Notes under the pieces: model-generated
Told to the model about the DNA's origin: nothing
Seen by the model: only the letters and a program-made list of their open reading frames with translations
Databases searched by the model: none
Position numbers and translations under genes: made by a program
Part shown: piece after piece, positions 7,596 through 11,304 of the stretch
Numbering within the stretch: position 1 is the first letter of the stretch
How the letters are laid out: each line of letters opens with the position of its first letter
Source of the DNA: Deltaproteobacteria bacterium
Lineage (GTDB): Bacteria; Desulfobacterota; DSM-4660; Desulfatiglandales; Desulfatiglandaceae
Assembly (NCBI GenBank): GCA_019313765.1
Contig: JAFDAP010000018.1
Span: forward strand, 1-11,304
Length of the DNA: 11,304 bases
Direction: 5' to 3'

Positions 7596-8327
7596 CTAAG
7601 TTCCGCCCTTTGCAACCTTTATGGCCTCATTTAAATCAAGGCTCCCATCGTAAAGTGCCCTTCCCGTAATCATTCCGATAACCCCATCCCTTGAAAGCGG
7701 CAAGATATCCCTGACATCCGATATCCCTGAAATCCCTCCGGATGCAATCACGGGGATATCGATAGCCTTGGCCAGTGCCCTTGTGGCCTCCACATTCGGA
7801 CCTGTCCTCATGCCGTCCCTGTGAATATCAGTGTAATTGATTGCCGCGATTCCAAACCCCTCAAACCGTTTCGCCAATTCCAAAGGCGTCAGGTCGACCT
7901 CCTCTGTCCATCCCTCCACAGCAACGCGATCCTTCTTAACATCTACCCCCAAGATGATCTTCCCGTGGAATCTGTCACACGCCTTTTTCACAAATTCGGG
8001 GTCCTTGTGGGCCACGGTCCCCAAGATCAAATAACCGAGTCCAAGGTCAAAATATGCCTCGAGAGTAGCCATATCCCGGACACCACCCCCTAATTGTACA
8101 GGGATAGGAATCGCCCGAACGATTCTTTTTATTGCATCTTTGTTGACCGGCTTTCCCTGGATTGCGCCATCCAGGTCCACCATGTGAAGTCTTTCAGCGC
8201 CCTCTTTATACCATTTCACGGCCATCTCTTCAGGGACATCTGAAAACACGGTCTCATCGGCCATCCTGCCCTGCTTGAGCCTGACGCAGCGGCCGCCTTT
8301 GAGATCAATGGCTGGAATAACAATCAA
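7596..8327 (-). CDS. hisA: Phosphoribosylformimino-5-aminoimidazole carboxamide ribotide isomerase HisA
   Basis: HisA catalyses the fourth step of histidine synthesis, an Amadori rearrangement opening the ribose of ProFAR to give PRFAR. The 243-residue protein is a complete TIM barrel with the two half-barrel phosphate sites. The catalytic base Asp8 lies in VIPAIDLKGGRCVRL and the acid Asp129 in IILGVDV. QLGGGVRD (78-85), YTDIHRDGM (165-173) and VIASGGIS (193-200) are family motifs. I choose the TTG at 8325-8327 as start: a GGAG (8337-8340) stands nine bases ahead, and the protein then begins exactly where HisA proteins begin (M-IVIPAIDLKGG). A TTG at 8354 in the same frame would add nine non-homologous residues. 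It is separated from hisB by a lipoprotein gene and a repeat-bearing spacer, so it is not in a compact his operon; no own promoter was found. Confidence 0.96.
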   Translation of the reverse strand: MIVIPAIDLKGGRCVRLKQGRMADETVFSDVPEEMAVKWYKEGAERLHMVDLDGAIQGKPVNKDAIKRIVRAIPIPVQLGGGVRDMATLEAYFDLGLGYLILGTVAHKDPEFVKKACDRFHGKIILGVDVKKDRVAVEGWTEEVDLTPLELAKRFEGFGIAAINYTDIHRDGMRTGPNVEATRALAKAIDIPVIASGGISGISDVRDILPLSRDGVIGMITGRALYDGSLDLNEAIKVAKGGT

Positions 8328-8355
8328 TGAACTTAACTCCGCTTCACTTCGCAAT

Positions 8356-8390
8356 TGGAATGTTGGAATACTGGAAAGTTGGAATACTGG
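8356..8390. repeat. 8-base tandem repeat array 1 (TGGAATNN)
   Basis: Four head-to-tail 8-base units on the plus strand, TGGAATGT, TGGAATAC, TGGAAAGT and TGGAATAC, plus a final TGG. It lies directly upstream of hisA and is the inverted partner of the array at 8486-8517. It is non-coding. Confidence 0.85.
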
Positions 8391-8485
8391 GTTCTGGTGA
8401 AATGTAAAAATGGGCTATTGGGGAAATTCCTCTTGACATGGAAGCTAAAAACGTTCACAAATGAGGAAATTCCTTATTAAAATCA

Positions 8486-8517
8486 ACATTCCAATATTCC
8501 ATCATTCCATTATTCCA
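8486..8517. repeat. 8-base tandem repeat array 2 (NNATTCCA), inverted relative to array 1
   Basis: Four head-to-tail units on the plus strand, ACATTCCA, ATATTCCA, TCATTCCA and TTATTCCA; these are TGGAATNN units on the minus strand. With array 1 it could fold into a long imperfect stem enclosing about 95 bases. The enclosed stretch has no gene but holds the 10-base direct repeat GGAAATTCCT (8422-8431 and 8465-8474). Confidence 0.85.
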
Positions 8518-8521
8518 AGTG

Positions 8522-8544
8522 TGAGGCAAAAGCATCAAGCCTCA
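8522..8544. other. Small hairpin downstream of the lipoprotein gene
   Basis: TGAGGC (8522-8527) pairs perfectly with GCCTCA (8539-8544) around an 11-base loop. It lies about 45 bases after the lipoprotein stop on the minus strand. No T run follows in either direction, so it is at best a weak terminator or an mRNA 3' stabiliser. Confidence 0.35.
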
Positions 8545-8588
8545 ATAAACCCTTTTAATTTCAGTAAGTTGTAGAAATTCCGAGACGT

Positions 8589-9350
8589 TTAGTTATCACC
8601 TTCTTCAGTCTTCTCTGCCGATTTTTCCGCCTCTTTTACGGGCGCACCCGGCATTTGTGCCAGCAGTTTCTCAAGCCCGATCATGGCCAGCTTTTCCGCC
8701 GTCATCCACCGCCCCCCGCCTTCAACAAAGGTCGAAAAATCAAAAAGATCCTCGGACAACGACCGCTGGGTCTTGTCATATTTGGATTTCCAGAGAATCG
8801 CCCCGTCTGAAGGCCTTATAAGATGCAGATTAAAGGCCACTGAAGCAGGGCGTTTAACTGCGTAATCTCCACCCTCTCTCTCCCGCCACCGGTAAATATA
8901 ACCCCCCAAGACAGCATCGGCCCTAAAGGATCTTCCCACTGCTTGAGCTACCCTTACGGGGGCCATACCCACATTCCGATCCGAATCAACAAGTTTTGAA
9001 AAGACCCCTCTGGCCTGACCGGGAGACACCAACCCAAACCTTTGATCATCCACGAGCCTGCTGAATAAAACATCTGTCATGCGCTGGGCTATACCCTGGG
9101 GCACCGGTTCTGCCATAAACACGCTACCTGATATGGGATCTCGAACCACATCAGCCTTATCTCCCTGTTGCATGGCGGGCAGGAAACCCACGACAACCAC
9201 CTTGTTTATCCCGGGTATTGCCCTCTGTTCCCCGGTAGCAGGGACCTTTTTATGATAACAGCCCCCGTTTAACAGGAAAAAGGCTGTAATCCCAAGCAAA
9301 AAAAGCTGTCGGGACTTTCCGAAAAGTTTATCGTACATGATAACCCCCAT
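8589..9350 (-). CDS. Putative lipoprotein of unknown function
   Basis: A 253-residue protein with a positively charged N-terminus, a hydrophobic segment (about residues 16-28) and a possible lipobox LNGGC with Cys31, so it is probably exported and lipid-anchored. The Asn two before the final Gly is unusual, so lipidation is not certain. The mature part has alternating strands and helices (KVVVVGFLPA near 50, DVLFSRLVDDQRFGLVSP near 93-110, ADAVLGGYIYRWRE near 144-157, ILWKSKYDKTQ near 185-195). This layout is reminiscent of TolB-N/CsgG-like periplasmic lipoproteins; I do not recognise a named family. The C-terminal tail is charged and low in complexity (about 235-253). ATG 9348-9350 has a GGAG 11 bases upstream inside hisB; a second ATG at 9336-9338 with GGGGG five bases ahead is equally plausible. 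It starts three bases after the hisB stop, so it is translated from the hisB transcript. Confidence 0.75.
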   Translation of the reverse strand: MGVIMYDKLFGKSRQLFLLGITAFFLLNGGCYHKKVPATGEQRAIPGINKVVVVGFLPAMQQGDKADVVRDPISGSVFMAEPVPQGIAQRMTDVLFSRLVDDQRFGLVSPGQARGVFSKLVDSDRNVGMAPVRVAQAVGRSFRADAVLGGYIYRWREREGGDYAVKRPASVAFNLHLIRPSDGAILWKSKYDKTQRSLSEDLFDFSTFVEGGGRWMTAEKLAMIGLEKLLAQMPGAPVKEAEKSAEKTEEGDN

Positions 9351-9353
9351 TTG

Positions 9354-9944
9354 CTATAAAACTCCTTTTGTAGAAGGAACATTTCCGTTGAGCCGGTTGT
9401 CAAGACTGCTTGCCTGGTCCAGGGCCCTGGTAAATGCCTTGAAAATGGCCTCTGCAATATGGTGGGGTTCGTCCCCGGAAAGGAGATCCACGTGCATGGT
9501 GATTCCTGAGTTTGTTACTAATGCACGAAAAAATTCCTTGATCAAACCCACATCAAATGTCCCGGTAGTGCGTTTGGTCAGGGATACCCGATAACACAGA
9601 ACAGGACGGTTGCAAATATCCATGACGATCCTGGCCAATGCCTCATCCATGGGAACGGTCGCCTCGCCGTACCGCCTGATGCCCTTTTTTTCATTCAGGG
9701 CCTCCTTTATCGCCAAACCCAAACAAATACCAAGATCTTCAACCGTGTGGTGATCATCAACCTCAGTATCCCCTCTGGCACTCAACTCCAGGTCCATGAA
9801 ACCATGGGCCGCCAGAAGGCTCAGCATGTGATCCATAAAAGGGATTCCGGTATCCACCCTGGCCTTACCAGTACCGTCGAGGTTCAGTTCAAGGCGAATT
9901 TCCGTCTCCTTGGTCTTCCTGTCTATCCTTGCCTGTCGCCCCAT
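9354..9944 (-). CDS. hisB: Imidazoleglycerol-phosphate dehydratase HisB
   Basis: HisB removes water from imidazole-glycerol phosphate, the sixth step of histidine synthesis. It forms a 24-mer with a manganese cluster bound by histidine-rich repeats. The 196-residue protein is the monofunctional form, with no phosphatase domain. Visible motifs are PFMDHMLSLLAAHG (35-48), DDHHTVEDLG (63-72), and HHIAEAIFKAFTRAL (161-175), each duplicated half contributing His and Glu ligands, and the standard C-terminus NVPSTKGVL. Small departures are DICNRP where DxSGRP is common and GDEPHH where GxNxHH is common; the metal ligands are kept. The ATG at 9942-9944 has AGGGG five bases ahead. Upstream is a gene-free spacer and tRNA-Ala; downstream are the lipoprotein gene and hisA. 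hisH and hisF are absent from the window. Confidence 0.97.
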   Translation of the reverse strand: MGRQARIDRKTKETEIRLELNLDGTGKARVDTGIPFMDHMLSLLAAHGFMDLELSARGDTEVDDHHTVEDLGICLGLAIKEALNEKKGIRRYGEATVPMDEALARIVMDICNRPVLCYRVSLTKRTTGTFDVGLIKEFFRALVTNSGITMHVDLLSGDEPHHIAEAIFKAFTRALDQASSLDNRLNGNVPSTKGVL

Positions 9945-9972
9945 TATATCCCCTATCTTTCAAGTAAAGAAT

Positions 9973-10205
9973 CCACGCCCGGAGGACGTGGCTTTGGTTT
10001 CATCCCACAGGGGTTAGCCGGTTTTCGCTATTCGGTTGCGCGGCTCGTTTCGTCTTTCGTCTGTCGGTTGCGGGTTTTTTTACCGAAAACCGCTTTACTA
10101 ATACCGATACGAGCGTCGCAACCTCAACCCTATACCAAATAACATAGAGTTTCCTGAAATAGTTAAGGCAAAGCCCACTGACTCTGACCCCGACCAGAGG
10201 ACGGG
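9973..10205 (+). mobile_element. Gene-free spacer bounded by two look-alike hairpins; possible non-autonomous IS200/IS605-type remnant
   Basis: The hisB/tRNA-Ala spacer is bounded by two hairpins of the same build and orientation: CCACGCCCGGAGGACGTGG (9973-9991) and CCCGACCAGAGGACGGG (10189-10205). Each has a 4-5 base-pair foot, one mismatch involving the same A, a CC/GG pair and a three-base RGA loop. Same-orientation imperfect palindromes near both ends are a mark of IS200/IS605 elements and their transposase-free relatives. Between them lie a 9-base inverted repeat (10019-10027/10084-10092), a 12-of-14 inverted repeat (10034-10047/10110-10123), TCGGTTGCG twice (10032 and 10064), and a T7 run (10075-10081). 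No credible gene is present. The structure is seen; the mobile-element origin is inference. Confidence 0.35.
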
Positions 10206-10226
10206 TTTTCTAATTTCCAATAAATA

Positions 10227-10302
10227 TGGTGGAGATGAGGGGACTCGAACCCCTGACCTGTACGTTGCGAACGTACCGCTCTCCCACCTGAGCTACACCC
10301 CC
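10227..10302 (-). tRNA. tRNA-Ala (anticodon CGC)
   Basis: A 76-base tRNA with encoded CCA (10227-10229). Stems: acceptor GGGGGTG/CATCTCC, D stem GCTC/GAGC, anticodon stem GTACG/CGTAC with loop TTCGCAA, and T stem AGGGG/CCCCT with loop TTCGAGT. The anticodon CGC (10267-10269 on the plus strand) reads GCG codons. The acceptor stem contains the G3-U70 wobble pair, the universal alanine identity signal, plus a second wobble at 5-68. Both agree on alanine. Confidence 0.97.
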
Positions 10303-10324
10303 AATGTGTTATTTGTATGAATAC

Positions 10325-10353
10325 ACTATAAGACCCTTGCCTTTTAAAATCAA
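10325..10353 (-). promoter_or_regulatory. Promoter of tRNA-Ala
   Basis: On the minus strand TTGATT (10348-10353) and TATAGT (10325-10330) are separated by exactly 17 bases. Start of transcription would fall about 16 bases before the tRNA. Spacing and position fit a sigma-70 promoter; this is a motif match. Confidence 0.65.
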
Positions 10354-10355
10354 GC

Positions 10356-10381
10356 ACGTTCTTCCTATTGCTGAAGAACGT
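10356..10381. repeat. Perfect 9-base inverted repeat between the divergent promoters
   Basis: ACGTTCTTC (10356-10364) and GAAGAACGT (10373-10381) surround eight bases. It sits just upstream of the tRNA-Ala -35 and ahead of the DUF4160 promoter. No T run follows on either strand, so it is not a standard terminator; a protein-binding site or an mRNA hairpin are alternatives. Confidence 0.6.
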
Positions 10382-10384
10382 CTG

Positions 10385-10436
10385 TTGTGTAACGAGGGTG
10401 TTTGACTTATAGTATCATTGATGATACATATAAAAA
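10385..10436 (+). promoter_or_regulatory. Promoter and operator-like palindrome of the DUF4160/HTH pair
   Basis: The inverted repeat GTATCAT-TG-ATGATAC (arms 10412-10418 and 10421-10427) lies 9 bases before the first start codon. Two promoter readings overlap it: TTGACT (10402-10407), 17 bases, then TACATA (10425-10430); or TTGTGT (10385-10390), 17 bases, then TATAGT (10408-10413). In either case a protein bound to the palindrome would block RNA polymerase. The Xre-type protein encoded by the second gene is the obvious candidate. The palindrome is seen; the regulation is inferred. Confidence 0.6.
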
Positions 10437-10646
10437 ATGGGCCGGAAGCGATATATGGGATTTATCTTTATCACATACGCCGGAGATCATCCCCCTTACC
10501 ATGTTCACATACTTACCTCAAGTGGCCGTAACATAGGCCGTTTCGATATAGAAAACCAGTGTCCCATGGATGATTTTGAGGTTACAAAAAGATTAAGAAA
10601 AGCCCTGATCGAACTGGGATACATAAGAGAGGAGGCAGGAAAATGA
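10437..10646 (+). CDS. Small DUF4160-like protein, possible toxin or partner of the HTH protein
   Basis: A 69-residue protein resembling the DUF4160 family: an N-terminal aromatic strand, then GDHPPYHVHI (residues 16-25) with the conserved D-H-x-P and H-x-H pattern, then a short strand (RNIGRFDIE) and a C-terminal helix with many basic residues (FEVTKRLRKALIELG). Such proteins are commonly encoded beside DUF2442/HTH proteins and are suspected toxin-antitoxin components, but no biochemical activity is established to my knowledge. The ATG at 10437-10439 follows an A run with no Shine-Dalgarno. A second ATG at 10455 has GGAAG six bases ahead and would give 63 residues; I keep the longer form because MGRKRYMGF fits the family start. 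The stop overlaps the next gene's start as ATGA, so the two are translationally coupled. Confidence 0.75.
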   Translation: MGRKRYMGFIFITYAGDHPPYHVHILTSSGRNIGRFDIENQCPMDDFEVTKRLRKALIELGYIREEAGK

Positions 10647-11134
10647 GTTTGGCATATAAGCTTTCAGCAAGCAAAGAAGCTCGAATTTGGGCTGCATCCT
10701 ATGATCCAAAAAGAAATGCTTTCCGGGTTGCCATGGAAGACGGACAGATTTTCTTGCTTAAACGACCGATACCCGAGGATGACCATTCAGAGGTATTGGA
10801 TGTATATATTGAAGGAGATGGAGAAATCTTTACTGTGGTCCAGGCAAGCGGCAACGAATTTTCAGTACCATGGGATGTAATACAGACACTGTCAAGCGGC
10901 AAGACCATGACATCCGACCCAGAGGTCGGCAAACGCATTGGCCAACGAGTGAAGGCATTGCGGAAAGAACGAGGCCTAACCCAGGATCAGTTGGCTAAGA
11001 TGGCAGGATTTAAAAGACCCAACATTTCGCGTCTGGAAGCCGGGATCCATGTGCCCGGTCTTCCATTATTAGAACGCCTGGCAGAGTCCCTTCAAGTCAA
11101 AATAAGTGATCTTATAAGCGCCGGGACGCTCTAA
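10643..11134 (+). CDS. DUF2442-like domain fused to Xre-family helix-turn-helix regulator
   Basis: A 163-residue two-domain protein. Residues 1-85 look like a DUF2442-type fold: short strands, FRVAMEDGQIFLLKRPI, and the closing VPWDVIQTL. Residues 97-157 are a Cro/C1-type helix-turn-helix: RIGQRVKALRKERGLTQDQL, then AKMAGFKRPNISRLEAG with the recognition helix, then LPLLERLAESLQVKISDLI. The ATG at 10643-10645 overlaps the preceding stop (ATGA) and has AGGAGG (10630-10635) seven bases ahead, much better than the first gene. This would favour more of this protein than of its partner, as expected for an antitoxin-repressor. It probably binds the palindrome at 10412-10427 and represses its own operon. 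A role as a plain regulator cannot be excluded. Domain calls are from motif reading; the toxin-antitoxin role is inference. Confidence 0.8.
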   Translation: MSLAYKLSASKEARIWAASYDPKRNAFRVAMEDGQIFLLKRPIPEDDHSEVLDVYIEGDGEIFTVVQASGNEFSVPWDVIQTLSSGKTMTSDPEVGKRIGQRVKALRKERGLTQDQLAKMAGFKRPNISRLEAGIHVPGLPLLERLAESLQVKISDLISAGTL

Positions 11135-11153
11135 GTCCCAAATCCCTCTCAAT

Positions 11154-11193
11154 CCCCCTCGCCTAACCCATTCCGCAAGGGGAGGGGGTTTTT
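11154..11193 (+). terminator. Rho-independent terminator of the DUF4160/HTH operon
   Basis: CCCCCTC (11154-11160) pairs with GAGGGGG (11182-11188), with CC/GG pairing further inside, and is followed directly by TTTTT (11189-11193). It lies 19 bases after the HTH gene stop and ends the two-gene transcript. Confidence 0.8.
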
Positions 11194-11304
11194 CCGGGTA
11201 GAACTGGGAGGTCGCCCTCCCAGAGCCCCCACAGACCCGTACGAGCGCAATTAACGCATACGGTTCCTCGGGTTATGGTTTCGCTACACGAATGTATGTA
11301 CTAT
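11194..11304 (-). mobile_element. 3' end of a group II intron (domains V and VI), cut by the window edge
   Basis: Read on the minus strand, bases 11266-11234 look like a group II intron domain V of about 33 bases: an AACCGTATGCG arm, a TTAAT tip and a CGTACGGGTC arm, with CCGTA pairing TACGG. Next comes GGGGG and then a perfect 8-base-pair hairpin, CTGGGAGG and CCTCCCAG around a GNRA-type GCGA loop (11204-11223). This is followed by TTCTACCC, where the A at 11199 could be the bulged branch-point A of domain VI. The layout (V, short linker, VI, TCTACCC) is that of bacterial group II introns. The intron body and any reverse transcriptase gene would lie to the right, outside the window. The exact 3' splice site is not clear. 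The class cannot be decided from this piece. Confidence 0.55.

Noticed and set aside
8346..8354. TTG at 8352-8354 as the start of hisA
   Set aside because: It would add nine residues without homology. The TTG at 8325-8327 has a GGAG nine bases ahead and gives the standard HisA N-terminus.
8356..8517. 8-base arrays as a CRISPR
   Set aside because: Units are 8 bases long, directly adjacent with no spacers, and there are no cas genes.
9943..9949. TATAAT-like sequence at the hisB start codon as a promoter
   Set aside because: Transcription would begin inside hisB; it overlaps the ribosome binding site-to-ATG interval and has no good -35 at proper distance.
9747..10142. A 131-codon plus-strand open frame over the hisB start and the hairpin-flanked spacer
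   Set aside because: The first half is antisense to hisB and the rest runs through inverted repeats. There is no family resemblance and no matching gene context.
10182..10199. CTCTG/CAGAG five-base inverted repeat as a separate terminator
   Set aside because: The arms are short and overlap the better-paired 10189-10205 hairpin, and no plus-strand gene ends there.
10163..10357. A 64-codon minus-strand open frame across tRNA-Ala
   Set aside because: It is the translation of the tRNA itself (the typical GCSSGGRAVRSQRTGQGFESPHLHH-like read of a tRNA) with no ribosome binding site of its own.
10227..10436. tRNA-Ala as the attachment site of an integrated island carrying the DUF4160/HTH pair
   Set aside because: The pair lies upstream of the tRNA 5' end. 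Integrations normally use the 3' end, and there is no integrase or repeated tRNA 3' segment in the window.

Overview
The window looks like chromosomal sequence from a Gram-negative, moderate-GC bacterium, most likely a deltaproteobacterium (Desulfobacterota). This is inferred from gene order (yqeY-mutS2-dnaG-rpoD-tRNA-nif3 on one strand), from the RpoD with its long non-conserved insert, and from the style of the proteins. No 16S or lineage-specific marker is present, so the assignment is a judgement.

Almost all housekeeping genes lie on the minus strand and are read from right to left. From right to left they are: tRNA-Ala(CGC); a 282-base spacer without genes that carries two look-alike hairpins; hisB; a putative lipoprotein gene; a spacer with two opposed arrays of 8-base repeats; and hisA. 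A consensus sigma-70 promoter (TTGACA, 16 bases, TATAAT) then stands at the head of yqeY, mutS2, dnaG and rpoD. This is a macromolecular-synthesis type cluster (primase plus primary sigma factor) with mutS2 inserted in it and no rpsU. The mutS2-dnaG spacer holds 7-base tandem repeats and a second promoter candidate. After rpoD come a tRNA with a CAT anticodon (more likely Ile2 than Met), a strong hairpin terminator, and the first 206 codons of a Nif3-family gene that leaves the window at its left edge.

The right end is different. Two plus-strand genes form a tight, overlapping pair: a small DUF4160-like protein and a DUF2442-like domain fused to an Xre-type helix-turn-helix. A 7+7 base inverted repeat lies within their promoter region and a strong terminator follows them. 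The arrangement resembles an autoregulated toxin-antitoxin or small regulatory module. Directly beyond that terminator, on the minus strand, is what looks like the 3' end (domains V and VI) of a group II intron whose body lies outside the window.

The most unusual signals are not genes. They are the pair of same-orientation, same-architecture hairpins flanking about 230 bases between hisB and tRNA-Ala (possibly a non-autonomous IS200/IS605-type element), the opposed 8-base arrays next to hisA, the 7-base arrays ahead of dnaG, and the operator-like palindrome of the DUF4160/HTH pair.
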